Below, piece by piece: positions 44,667 through 53,281 of a stretch of DNA of 64,000 nucleotides. Position 1 is the stretch's first letter. Every line of letters begins with the position of its first letter. A program made the position numbers and the translations under genes. Source of the DNA: Splendidivirga corallicola (GTDB taxonomy: Bacteria; Bacteroidota; Bacteroidia; Cytophagales; Cyclobacteriaceae); NCBI GenBank assembly GCA_030442035.1, contig JAUJEA010000001.1, positions 248,001 to 312,000 of the forward strand, read 5' to 3'. Under the pieces are notes generated by a model. That model was not told the origin of the DNA, searched no databases, and saw nothing but the letters and a program-made list of their open reading frames with translations.

Positions 44667-44939
44667 TCAAAACCCTTTATACCAACACCTTTTCCCATCA
44701 GACATCCATACAACATCAATGTCTTTTACACTTAAAAATATAGTGTTTATCTCTTTGAATTCTGTTCCTATATTGATATATGTTCCAGTGAAATAAACTA
44801 ATCCATCGTCTAATATGATCTTTTTGAAAGTAAATTTCGGATGGTTGTGATGTTCGTAGATTTGAAATCGGTTTTCAATCTGAACAATTTTATCAAAGCC
44901 TTTGATCACTGAGGTTAAGAAGATGTATTTTGTAGGCAT
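44667..44939 (-). CDS. Small unknown protein
   Basis: 90 residues (MPTKYIFLTSVIKGFDKIVQ), mixed beta/alpha, no signal or TM segment. The reading frame runs to a normal stop, and its composition is coding-like. Ends convergently 11 bases from the coiled-coil protein gene. No family recognised. Confidence 0.55.
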   Translation of the reverse strand: MPTKYIFLTSVIKGFDKIVQIENRFQIYEHHNHPKFTFKKIILDDGLVYFTGTYINIGTEFKEINTIFLSVKDIDVVWMSDGKRCWYKGF

Positions 44940-45110
44940 TGTTCTGCTTTATTGAGCTATTCTTCCTTACAGTAAATATAATTTAGCCAATTGTATTCAG
45001 CCTTATCAATAAAGTATCATGCAAATGTTGAGATGGTTGTCAGGTGCAGAAAGTATAAAATTAGCTAAAATCTTATGACTGTCAAATAATGCCAGCCGTA
45101 TCGATTTATT

Positions 45111-46172
45111 TCAATTTTTTGAACCGATTTCATTTGCAGTTTCTAATATGGTATTAATTACAACAATATGCCAACCTGTTAGATCAACAAATGTCTGAAT
45201 CTTGTCCTGTTTCAATCTAAACTCATAAAGTAGGACTATTGCCAATACTACTGTATTGTTGGCTCGCCATCTATTTTTTTCTAAAAGCTTTTCGAAAAAT
45301 TTGAAGCTGATAGATGAATTCTTCTTTAGAATTTCATCTAACTCATTGATAAAACGCACTCTTAAAAATGCAATTATGGATACAAGGGCTGATACATCAT
45401 TTCCTGTTGGTACGTAATTGGGTGGCTCATCCACAAAACCGGCACTTAAAGCAACTTCAACAAGTTCTTTGAGCAATTCAGATTTCTCTAAATATTGTTG
45501 TATGGACAAGAAATTTATTTCAGTTTCAGATGGCAAAATATCTTTCTGTTGCAAATTCTTCCCAAGTTCATCATGTTTAATCTTCATCTGAAGAAATTCT
45601 TCATCCGCAAGTTCGATTAACCCCGCCAATCTGTATAGTTTTCTTTTAAGTCCAGTAGGAACATCATGTTTAGTCTTATATTCTAAAGCATGAGAAATAG
45701 AGGCCCAAGAGTGTTGCAGTACTGTTCGGATTTGGATCTCAGCCTTATAACCTTTAAAGTTTTTCCATTCAGCTAGCCTCTTTCTTCTGTCGTCCAATTC
45801 AACTATAAGATGAACAGATAGATAACCAAATTCATGAGGTTTCAATTTGTTCCTTTTATCCTCCGAATTTTTCTCATCTATTTTGAATTCTGATTTAATA
45901 CATTCAATAATTTTATCTTGATCATCCTGATAATAGGTGATTATTCGAATTCCACTTAAATCAGTCATTTCTTTGAACGGTTCTTTATAACCATTTCTGG
46001 TTATTTTCTCCCTGAAGCTATCAACTTCCTTTGTTCTAGTCTCAATAGTATGAAGCTTAATTCCTTCTCCTATTAGTAACTCTTCAATCAAAACTTGAAT
46101 TTTCCCTGTGAATCTCTTATAAAATGGTCTTTTCCCCTCAAACTCTGATACAAATTCTTCTATTTTATCCAT
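45111..46172 (-). CDS. RelA/SpoT-domain protein (synthetase-only, ToxSAS-like architecture)
   Basis: 353 residues. Synthetase domain at about 40-160 with a substrate-binding RTKEVDS (Arg46, Lys48, Ser52), metal Asp71 and Arg76 in TDLSGIRI, stacking Tyr117 and His121 in FGYLSVHL, and catalytic Glu145 in AEIQIRT followed by QHSWASISHALEYK. All key residues appear intact. There is no HD hydrolase, TGS or ACT domain, so it is a small alarmone synthetase relative. The C-terminal 190 residues are helical and of unknown role. Known relatives synthesise (p)ppGpp, or pyrophosphorylate tRNA as ToxSAS/CapRel toxins. Cytoplasmic. No antitoxin is evident alongside. The trypsin-like gene sits 226 bases upstream on the same strand with a hairpin between. 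Confidence 0.85.
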   Translation of the reverse strand: MDKIEEFVSEFEGKRPFYKRFTGKIQVLIEELLIGEGIKLHTIETRTKEVDSFREKITRNGYKEPFKEMTDLSGIRIITYYQDDQDKIIECIKSEFKIDEKNSEDKRNKLKPHEFGYLSVHLIVELDDRRKRLAEWKNFKGYKAEIQIRTVLQHSWASISHALEYKTKHDVPTGLKRKLYRLAGLIELADEEFLQMKIKHDELGKNLQQKDILPSETEINFLSIQQYLEKSELLKELVEVALSAGFVDEPPNYVPTGNDVSALVSIIAFLRVRFINELDEILKKNSSISFKFFEKLLEKNRWRANNTVVLAIVLLYEFRLKQDKIQTFVDLTGWHIVVINTILETANEIGSKN

Positions 46173-46360
46173 TTATTATTGGTTATGAATATGGAGCTGA
46201 TAAACGTTTCTTCTACTTAAAAATCATAGCCGTACCTTAAATATAACCAAATTAATCGATTATGTGTGGGAAGATAACCTACAGGATTTTAAAGAGTATT
46301 ACAGGTTTATGAATGAGTTTGAATTTGTCTTTATTTTTTGTAAGGTAGCTTAAAGGATAG

Positions 46361-46400
46361 AATTTGAGTTCATCATCAATCTTGGTGATGAACTCAAATT
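46361..46400 (-). terminator. Perfect 15-bp hairpin at the end of the trypsin-like gene
   Basis: AATTTGAGTTCATCA (46361-46375) pairs fully with TGATGAACTCAAATT (46386-46400) around a 10-base loop and covers the stop codon. It lacks a clear T-run, so it may stabilise the mRNA or terminate weakly. Confidence 0.6.
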
Positions 46401-47238
46401 AAACTTTTTTCACTGATTTTTCAGCCAACTCTATTGTCTCTAAAATATGATCAACTGGTTCAACAAGAGTTAGGCCCGAATTTTCTTCAAATATTATTCT
46501 AGGTTCTAGTGTTTGTTGGCTAACAGCAATTTCTCGAAACGGTATGTAACTCTTTACAATTCCAATTAACTCGGCTCTTGTATGAGCATTTGTTCCAGTG
46601 ATGCTCATAGATTGAGGTTGAAGTATAACAGGGCCTCCACTGTTTCCTGGAAAAACCATTGCATCAACAATAAAATCTTTGCTTCTATTTTCGTAAAGAT
46701 CACGAATTCTAGCAATTATTCCACTTCTTACTATTACATGTTGCCTTAATGGATTAATTAGACCCATGGGAAAACCTAGAGCGTAAATATGATCTCCTTC
46801 TGAAATTTCATTTTTCTCCATCCCTTTTTTATCCAAAACCGTATCATCAGATCTAAAATAAGAATATTTCATTCTATTGTCTTTTAGATGCTTTGTAACA
46901 ATTTTGACAACCGCAACATCTACATTTTTATCTGGGTGTCCAGTCCATATTTGCTTTTTATTCTCAAAAAGATCCGACTTAAAATCCTTTGCAGCTTGAT
47001 CAGTTTTAGGGTTAAATCTAAGAATAATAGATTCCTGATCTTCAAGAACATGCTTGTTAGTTACTAGCCATGTTCCGTAATGTTTCATGTCTGGGTTATT
47101 TTTATCAACTTCGATGAATTTACCAAATAGAAATCCAGTACCAATCCAATGTTTTTCTGTTTTACCATTTACGTTGGATTCAATTCCAATTGCTACGACG
47201 CAATCCATAAAAAAAGGTGGTATTAATGCCATGATCAA
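46399..47238 (-). CDS. Leaderless trypsin-like serine protease
   Basis: 279 residues of the chymotrypsin fold. Catalytic His63 (VTNKHVLED), Asp107 (NVDVAVVKI) and Ser200 (FPGNSGGPV) are all present and spaced as in trypsin-like peptidases. There is no signal peptide; the N-terminus MIMALIPPFFMDCVVAIGIE goes directly into the first strand, so the enzyme is probably cytoplasmic. There is no PDZ domain, unlike DegP/HtrA. Cytoplasmic trypsin-like proteases of this type occur in conflict and defence systems, where they are thought to be activated by a partner; that role here is inference. Neighbours: a RelA/SpoT-domain gene downstream and an integrase remnant upstream. Confidence 0.85.
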   Translation of the reverse strand: MIMALIPPFFMDCVVAIGIESNVNGKTEKHWIGTGFLFGKFIEVDKNNPDMKHYGTWLVTNKHVLEDQESIILRFNPKTDQAAKDFKSDLFENKKQIWTGHPDKNVDVAVVKIVTKHLKDNRMKYSYFRSDDTVLDKKGMEKNEISEGDHIYALGFPMGLINPLRQHVIVRSGIIARIRDLYENRSKDFIVDAMVFPGNSGGPVILQPQSMSITGTNAHTRAELIGIVKSYIPFREIAVSQQTLEPRIIFEENSGLTLVEPVDHILETIELAEKSVKKV

Positions 47239-47319
47239 ATTGTTTACAAGAAATTTTTCTGAATTTTAAAGCTGCTAAAAGGACTATTAAAATCATTTCG
47301 CTTCCAATAGCAATTAAAT

Positions 47320-47922
47320 TTAGCCAATTTTAATAATATGGTCTCGCCTGACTAGTTTTAAATATGCTTTTACTGTTTTGTGGTGTACCCAGCAGCTGTT
47401 GGTTTTATCCCTGGATTGAATGTGTTTTTTCAAAAAGGCATCAAACTTATTGGCCCAGTTGTTATCCAGCTCATGGAATAAAGTCACCTGCTTAAAATGC
47501 AATAGCTTCCGGTATGTTTTTAAATGTGCCTGGTAGGTAGACCATTCAATCTCACCATCCCTATACCGTTGCTTGGCTTTGCTTTCCATATAAGCGTTTA
47601 GATCTTCTTTGGATAGTTTGCTATAGTATTCGGTAAGAAAACTCTCCAGTGTTAAGCCTAGCCCTCTTATACGGAAGTATTTGAATATCTCATTGACTCT
47701 GGCTAGTTCATCCCGGATAATGATGTTTTAGTCTTCATAGTCCTTGTCATGGTTGTTTCTTGGTAGGCAAAGGTCGGCTTCACTGAATTTTGAAAGTGGC
47801 CAATTCAAGTTTAAAGGAATCTTCTTTGGAACACGATCTACGGTCACCCTAAGGTATATGGCACTGGTACCATCTGCCTTAACGTAATCTCTGTTGATAT
47901 ATACTTTGCAAGAATGTCCCAT
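47320..47922 (-). pseudogene. Tyrosine recombinase (integrase) remnant at tRNA-Cys
   Basis: One frame from MGHSCKVYINRDYVKADGTS (Met at 47922), interrupted by an internal TAA (47728-47730) and resuming in the same frame (NIIIRDELARVNEIFKYFRI). The first part is an arm-type DNA-binding domain; the second is the SAM-like core-binding domain (TYQAHLKTYRKLLHFKQVTL; HHKTVKAYLKLVRR). It then stops at 47320, so the catalytic half with the Arg-His-Arg-Tyr residues is missing. Non-functional. Its position beside tRNA-Cys marks an old integration site. Confidence 0.82.
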
Positions 47923-47990
47923 TTTTAATTTGGAAACAATTTGGAAACACGAGTCAAAAATCTCCAGAAAAAAAGGCCCTATACAAACGC

Positions 47991-48024
47991 AAAAACCCCG
48001 TTTTTCTTGCGAAAAACGGGGTTT
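47991..48024 (-). terminator. Intrinsic terminator downstream of tRNA-Cys
   Basis: Perfect 14-bp stem (47993-48006 with 48011-48024; arms AAACCCCGTTTTTC / GAAAAACGGGGTTT), tetraloop, 12 bases past the tRNA 3' end on the minus strand and followed by Ts. Confidence 0.8.
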
Positions 48025-48036
48025 ATCATAATCAGG

Positions 48037-48107
48037 AGGTCGCGAGCGGATTCGAACCGCTGTAAAAGGTTTTGCAGACCTCTGCCTAGCCACTCGGCCA
48101 CACGACC
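48037..48107 (-). tRNA. tRNA-Cys (GCA)
   Basis: A 71-base cloverleaf: acceptor stem GGTCGTG / CGCGACC (one G-T pair), anticodon arm GAGGT-CTGCAAA-ACCTT with anticodon GCA, T arm AGCGG-TTCGAAT-CCGCT, discriminator U. CCA is not fully encoded. Serves as the probable attachment site of the adjacent element. Confidence 0.93.
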
Positions 48108-48203
48108 TGATTTAGGATTGCAAATGTATTAAAGTTTTACAACTTGTACAAAGAGAATATGGAGCTTTTTTTAACATAATAAACACATTCTTAACACAAG
48201 TTT

Positions 48204-48238
48204 AAAACAAAAAAAGACACCCTTTACAGGTGTCTTTT
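48204..48238 (-). terminator. Intrinsic terminator of rpsA
   Basis: A 10-bp stem AAAAGACACC / GGTGTCTTTT (48212-48221 with 48229-48238), on the minus strand followed by seven Ts, about 30 bases past the rpsA stop. Confidence 0.85.
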
Positions 48239-48269
48239 CAGTTCCATATTTAAATACGGTTTATACGTC

Positions 48270-50300
48270 TTATTCAGCGTCCTTGGCCTTTTCTTTACCT
48301 GCATCTTCCTCAACTTCCGGAGCCTCTTCTTCTTTTTTGGCTTTGGCAGTTGTTTTCTTCTTGGCAGCAGGTTTCTTCTCTTCTTTTACCTCCTCGGCAG
48401 CTTTGGCCTCTTCCTTCACTTCAGCTTCTGCTTCAACTGCAGGAGCTTCTTCCTCCTTCTTGGCAGCAGGCGCTTCCTTCTTAGGCTCCTCTACTTTTTC
48501 TTCCACTTTTTTCTTCGCTGCTTTCTGGCCTTCTACCATCTGGCTTTTCAATGCTGATAGTGCCTCTAGATCACCAAGCGTAGACTTTTCAGACTCGTTG
48601 TTGATCTTACTAATAGCACTCTTAGCACCAGCTGGCTTTCTTTTCGCCTTGGTGGTGGTTTCTTTTACCGGTTCTGCATGTGTATTGGTATGTGACAATA
48701 CAATGCGCTTATCATCTTTAGAGAATTCCAGTACAAGAAAATCCAATGTCTCACCAGCGGCAGCAGAAGTTCCGTCTGCTTTATCCAGGTGCTTAATCGT
48801 AGCAAATCCTTCAATACCATAAGGAAGCTCCAATACAGCGCCTTTATCGGACTTACTCAGGATAGTACACTTGTGTGTTGAACCTGTTGTAAATACGGTG
48901 GCAAAAGTATCCCAAGGATTTTCCTCCAATTGCTTATGACCTAGCGCTAACCTTCTGTTGTCAACATCCAATTCCAATACCTGAACTTCAAGCTCATCAT
49001 TCACCTTCACAAATTCAGAAGGGTGTTTGATCTTCTTGGTCCATGACAGATCTGAAACGTGAACAAGACCATCAATTCCCTCTTCCAGTTCAATGAACAA
49101 TCCGAAGTTTGTCAGGTTTCTAACAATACCTTTGTGCTTGGTACCAACAGCGTATTTGGTAAGCACATCTTGTTTTGTCCATGGATCTTCAGTCAGTTGT
49201 TTGATACCCAGAGACATTTTTCTTTCTTCTCTGTCAAGTGTCAACACAACAGCTTCCAGCTTATCACCGATATTGATGAAGTCTTGAGGATTTCTCAAGT
49301 GCTGTGACCATGACATTTCCGATACGTGGATCAAACCTTCTACACCCGGTTGGATTTCAAGGAATGCGCCGTAATCAGCAACATTTACAATAGACCCTTG
49401 TACTTTAGAGCCAACTTGAATTTCTTCAGGAAGTGAATCCCAAGGATGAGCTGTCAATTGCTTCATACCCAAAGAAATTCTCTTCTTATTATCATCAAAA
49501 TCCAATACTACCACATTCACCTTCTGGTCAAGCTCTAGCACCTCTTCAGGGTGATTGATTCTTCCCCATGAGATATCAGTAATGTGAAGCAGACCGTCAA
49601 CACCACCAAGGTCGATGAACACACCGAAGTTGGTCATATTCTTGATCACACCTTCAAGTACCTGTCCTTTCTCAAGGTTATTAAGGATTTCAATTTTTTG
49701 TTTTTCAAGATCTTTCTCGATCAGTACTTTGTGTGAAACAACCACATTGTCATTTGAGTAGTTGATCTTCACAACTTTCACTTCCATCTTCTTGGAAACA
49801 AAAACATCAAAGTCTCTGATTGGCTTAACATCAATTTGTGAACCTGGCAAGAAGGCTTCCACACCAAAAATATCTACGATCAAACCACCTTTGGTTCTTC
49901 TCTTCACAACTCCTTCGATCACCAAATCCTCATCAAGTGCTTTTTGGATCTGCTCCCAGGCTTTGACGATTTTCGCTTTTCTTCTTGATAATACTAGCTG
50001 GCCGTTGGCGTTTTCCTGTTCTTCAATATAAACCTGAACTTCGTCGCCTATTTTCAAATCTTCAAGATCTCTGAATTCGGAAGCAGATACAAGTCCGTCT
50101 GATTTAAACCCGATGTTAAGAATAACATCACGATCGGTAATTCCTACAACAGTACCGGTAACAACTTCCTTTTCCTGGATCTCGTTAAGCGTACCTTCAT
50201 ACAATTTGATTAATTCTTCCTTTTCTTTGTCAGAATAATCTTCTCCGAATCCTTTGGACTCTAAATCATCCCAATTGAATTCTTCATTTTTTTCACTCAT
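48270..50300 (-). CDS. rpsA: 30S ribosomal protein S1 with long charged C-terminal tail
   Basis: 676 residues. Six S1 (OB-fold) repeats: about 40-105 (VTGTVVGITDRDVILNIGFK), 125-190, 210-280 (NMTNFGVFIDLGGVDGLLHI), 295-365, 380-455 (NLTNFGLFIELEEGIDGLVH) and 470-540. S1 binds mRNA at the 30S platform and helps translation of leaders without Shine-Dalgarno, typical in this phylum. Beyond the repeats is the conserved STLGDLEALSALKSQM motif seen in Bacteroidota S1, then about 100 residues of Lys/Ala/Glu low complexity, unusually long. Monocistronic, with a terminator behind it; tRNA-Cys follows on the same strand. Confidence 0.95.
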   Translation of the reverse strand: MSEKNEEFNWDDLESKGFGEDYSDKEKEELIKLYEGTLNEIQEKEVVTGTVVGITDRDVILNIGFKSDGLVSASEFRDLEDLKIGDEVQVYIEEQENANGQLVLSRRKAKIVKAWEQIQKALDEDLVIEGVVKRRTKGGLIVDIFGVEAFLPGSQIDVKPIRDFDVFVSKKMEVKVVKINYSNDNVVVSHKVLIEKDLEKQKIEILNNLEKGQVLEGVIKNMTNFGVFIDLGGVDGLLHITDISWGRINHPEEVLELDQKVNVVVLDFDDNKKRISLGMKQLTAHPWDSLPEEIQVGSKVQGSIVNVADYGAFLEIQPGVEGLIHVSEMSWSQHLRNPQDFINIGDKLEAVVLTLDREERKMSLGIKQLTEDPWTKQDVLTKYAVGTKHKGIVRNLTNFGLFIELEEGIDGLVHVSDLSWTKKIKHPSEFVKVNDELEVQVLELDVDNRRLALGHKQLEENPWDTFATVFTTGSTHKCTILSKSDKGAVLELPYGIEGFATIKHLDKADGTSAAAGETLDFLVLEFSKDDKRIVLSHTNTHAEPVKETTTKAKRKPAGAKSAISKINNESEKSTLGDLEALSALKSQMVEGQKAAKKKVEEKVEEPKKEAPAAKKEEEAPAVEAEAEVKEEAKAAEEVKEEKKPAAKKKTTAKAKKEEEAPEVEEDAGKEKAKDAE

Positions 50301-50489
50301 AATAGTCTGTAATCAGCTCTTAGAAATTAACTTGACCTCAGAGCCCCAGGTCATGGTTTTAGTTAAACATTTCCCTGTAAAAGGGCCCATTCACCCGAAT
50401 GGAGTGCAAATGTAGTAAAAAATTGAATACCAAAACCTTTAGGCCGGGAAAATATCGTAGAAATGACAGCATAAGGCAAGTAAAATAGT

Positions 50490-51263
50490 CTAGCGGGGAG
50501 TGACTTTGATATTTTTGAGTTTGATCTTGGAAAGCTCCATTAACTGGTTGTCTTCAAAAAGTTCGTCATAGTGTTCCAGTGGCGTATCCAATGAGGTGTA
50601 TTTATAATTTACATAATCCGCAAATCGCACTCCTTCTATCTCCCTTACATTAAATGCTTCCCTAAACCTGGTGCCTCCTCCATTGACAGAAAACTTATAG
50701 GCCAGGTAATCCATGGTATGATTTTCCTTGTGTATCCAGTATACAAACACATCATCATGGTCTACTCCACCCTTCTCTTCTGTAAATGTGACCTGGACCT
50801 TATGATATTTCTGTCCTTTGATCAGGCCAATGCCTAAATATTTTTTGATGGCCGCTCCATCATTTAAAGGTTTCGGAAGTAAGGCAAAATAATGAACTGA
50901 ATTCACAGAGGAACTATATTTCCTTTTCATGCTATCGGGGAGATTGATCTTTGCTCCGTTGATCTCACGATAGAAATCGTCATTGTGGAGGAAATCTTTG
51001 ATAACGTCTGCAGAGTCTTTGAAGCTTCTTGTATATTCATAGGCACCATTGTTAAGGTCAGCAGTATAATGCTTATGACGAAAATCAAACGCTATCATGG
51101 CATTATTCAGTATCTTGCCGCCATGTACTTCAATGGCCTGGTCTATTATTTCTTGTGCATCGGGTTGTTTGGAACATGCTGACAAAACCAGAAAAACAAT
51201 CAGTACATATAGATTGTACCGGAAGGAAGTAAAAATATGATGGTGTTTAAATGCAGAAATCAT
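50490..51263 (-). CDS. Lipoprotein of the DUF6503 type
   Basis: 257 residues; signal anchor and lipobox VLSACSK (Cys about 30). The body begins with AQEIIDQAIEVHGGKILNNA and contains YFALLPKPLNDGAAIKKYLG, YHKVQVTFTEEKGGVDHDDV and a C-terminal PLEHYDELFEDNQLMELSKI; these match my recollection of DUF6503 lipoproteins, related in shape to LolA/outer-membrane-lipoprotein-sorting folds. Role unknown; periplasmic. Lies 190 bases upstream of rpsA on the same strand. Confidence 0.72.
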   Translation of the reverse strand: MISAFKHHHIFTSFRYNLYVLIVFLVLSACSKQPDAQEIIDQAIEVHGGKILNNAMIAFDFRHKHYTADLNNGAYEYTRSFKDSADVIKDFLHNDDFYREINGAKINLPDSMKRKYSSSVNSVHYFALLPKPLNDGAAIKKYLGIGLIKGQKYHKVQVTFTEEKGGVDHDDVFVYWIHKENHTMDYLAYKFSVNGGGTRFREAFNVREIEGVRFADYVNYKYTSLDTPLEHYDELFEDNQLMELSKIKLKNIKVTPR

Positions 51264-51544
51264 GTTCTAAATTCAATTGGTAGTTTTATTACGGATAAAC
51301 AAAGTCAAAAGTTAATCGATTTGAATATTTGTGCCGAGGGAAACAGGCTAAGGTAAGATATACTGGAAAAAATCATTTAATTCCTTGGTTAGATAGACAA
51401 TATTTATTCATTAGCCACAATAAAATTAGAAAAATAGTTCCTCACGGTCAGCGACATTTTTAATTTTATCAACTTTAAACATAATTAATTTTGATTAAAC
51501 CGGCTATATGAATGATGGATGTTATAATGCAAAATTTTACTTAA

Positions 51545-51940
51545 ATGAAAATCAATTTGAACATCGCCATTGGTATTTCAATTCTGCTGGTGCAGGTATT
51601 TTTCATGGTAAAAGCACGATTTCATGATGCGCGATATTTTTGCTGGGCTCCGCACGATTCGCAAAATATCTATTGGTTGGATGTAACAATCAACAACAAC
51701 AAACTAAGTGATTCGGATATTAAAGAAAGATATCACCTGGATTCATGGGGATACTGGAATGGGGTTGATTTTGAAACAGTCATGAGAGACCCAAGAGCTA
51801 TTGTTCATGTGCAGGACATCATTCAACAATACGAATCAACGTATGGCAAGCAGGACAAATCAATTATCAAAATGATCTACCATACCAACGGTAGAGCAAA
51901 AAAGACATGGGAATGGTCCAATATTTCAAAGCACTATTAA
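51545..51940 (+). CDS. Small membrane-anchored protein paired with the HTTM-like gene
   Basis: 131 residues. N-terminal TM segment (IAIGISILLVQVFFMVKA, about 8-25) and a soluble domain rich in Trp and Tyr (CWAPHDSQNIYWLDVTINNN; YHLDSWGYWNGVDFETVMRD). No recognised family name. Its 3' end overlaps the next gene by 34 bases, so the two are translationally coupled and probably work together. Confidence 0.75.
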   Translation: MKINLNIAIGISILLVQVFFMVKARFHDARYFCWAPHDSQNIYWLDVTINNNKLSDSDIKERYHLDSWGYWNGVDFETVMRDPRAIVHVQDIIQQYESTYGKQDKSIIKMIYHTNGRAKKTWEWSNISKHY

Positions 51941-53019
51941 GATCAAGCAGGGGACCGTTTCGAGTATCGGGCACACCGATGGACACAAACCTGCTACTGA
52001 TGTCCAAACTCCTTGTGCTCTGCCTGATCATCAAAGGTTATTTTTCGGGTCTTCCCTCTCCGTTCCTTCCATTTTTACCCATATTGGATGAAGTTAATCC
52101 GGACTTGTTTCAGTTTTCTTTAAAACTATTTTTCATTCTAGCCAGCCTATCGCTTTTCCTTAATTATAAGGTGAGAATGAGTTGTATTGTACTTGGGCTT
52201 GTTTTCATCGTGGCCATCCTCTCTTCCAAGACATATTACTCCAATGCCAAATTCTTTGTTGGTGTGATATTCCTTTTAACAGGTTTACAAGGCCCCAATC
52301 AGGGAGCCTGGTTGATCCGGTGGCAATTGATCCTGGTTTATTTTGGATCGGGAGTAAACAAGCTTATGGAGGAAGACTGGTGGACCGGGCAGTATTTCGA
52401 GCACTGGATGGTCAACGTGCTGCATGTAGAATTTTACATGGATATTTCACGAAGTCTACCGCCTTTGCTATTTGCCAAATTTCTTTGCTGGAGCACCATG
52501 ATCATTGAACTCATATTAATTCCTCTCTTCCTTTTAGTCAAAAAAGATGTGCTGGCTATTTGGATTGCTGTGCTGTTTCATACGGGAGCTTTGCTATTAT
52601 CGAATTTAAGCTTTGGCGTTTTTTATGCAGCAGCTTTATTTTCGTATTTATCGCTTATCCAATGGCCACAATCAATAAAAGTATATTACCGGGAGAACAA
52701 TCCATTTTATAAAATTCTCCATAAATTTTTAAAGCCTACGGATTGGGACCAATTGTTTCATTGGTCTTCCGAATCTTCCACAATTTCCAATAAGAATGGT
52801 TTTCAGGTAATCATTAATAACAAATTCACTTCGGGATTCAAAGCACTAAAATTGCTTCTGTTCTATCATCCTGTCACTCATTTTCTTTTTGCCCTTTTTA
52901 TCACACTTCCCAAGCTGGAAGGCATTTATGAGGGAATTGGGGCTTTTATCTTGCTTGCTCTGTTCTTTCCAAAGTCCGAGCTTTTATACGATCACATTCT
53001 CAACAAACTTTGGAGATAA
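51907..53019 (+). CDS. Polytopic membrane protein, HTTM/vitamin K-dependent carboxylase-like
   Basis: 370 residues with about eight hydrophobic segments (LLMSKLLVLCLIIKGYF; MSCIVLGLVFIVAILSS; MIIELILIPLFLLVKK; LFHTGALLLSNLSFGVFYAA). The block QLILVYFGSGVNKLMEEDWW resembles the HTTM (horizontally transferred TM) family that includes vitamin K-dependent gamma-carboxylases, but the catalytic Lys region of true carboxylases is not evident. Substrate unknown. Overlaps the preceding small membrane gene by 34 bases; MVQYF (51913) is a nearby alternative start. Confidence 0.72.
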   Translation: MGMVQYFKALLRSSRGPFRVSGTPMDTNLLLMSKLLVLCLIIKGYFSGLPSPFLPFLPILDEVNPDLFQFSLKLFFILASLSLFLNYKVRMSCIVLGLVFIVAILSSKTYYSNAKFFVGVIFLLTGLQGPNQGAWLIRWQLILVYFGSGVNKLMEEDWWTGQYFEHWMVNVLHVEFYMDISRSLPPLLFAKFLCWSTMIIELILIPLFLLVKKDVLAIWIAVLFHTGALLLSNLSFGVFYAAALFSYLSLIQWPQSIKVYYRENNPFYKILHKFLKPTDWDQLFHWSSESSTISNKNGFQVIINNKFTSGFKALKLLLFYHPVTHFLFALFITLPKLEGIYEGIGAFILLALFFPKSELLYDHILNKLWR

Positions 53020-53053
53020 TTACGAATTTCAAATTTCGAAAGACAATTTCCCC

Positions 53054-53139
53054 CTTAACATCTTTAACACTTAAATACTTTAACACACTAACACTTCCCA
53101 AACTTCAACACCTAAACACTTCAACACACCAACACTTCT
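53054..53139. repeat. Tandem ACACTT-type low-complexity repeat
   Basis: About 86 bases of repeated TTTAACAC / AACACTTC words. Its bases 53062-53086 are identical to 58245-58269. Confidence 0.6.
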
Positions 53140-53281
53140 GAGAGACTTATTGCCATAATTTAATCCAAAAACTTACGCGCTAAGGTTAAGAGAAATATTG
53201 CAGCTATCTATCCGGCAAAAAATGTTTTCTTCACGAAGGTTTGTTGACGCTAGGTCAATTTTTATAATAAAGATAATGCTC

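Noticed and set aside
44983..47329. Shared words TTAGCCAATT (37172, 44983, 47320) and AAAGTATCAT (37201, 45011) as an island boundary repeat
   Set aside because: Spacing differs by a base, the third copy lacks the second word and lies in a pseudogene; AT-rich words of this length can occur by chance.
48037..48107. A second att copy of the tRNA-Cys 3' end elsewhere
   Set aside because: I looked for the T-arm and acceptor sequence to the left and found no convincing second copy in this window.
48283..48822. 179-residue plus-strand frame rich in Ser/Ala/Phe
   Set aside because: It is the antisense of the low-complexity Lys/Ala/Glu tail of S1.
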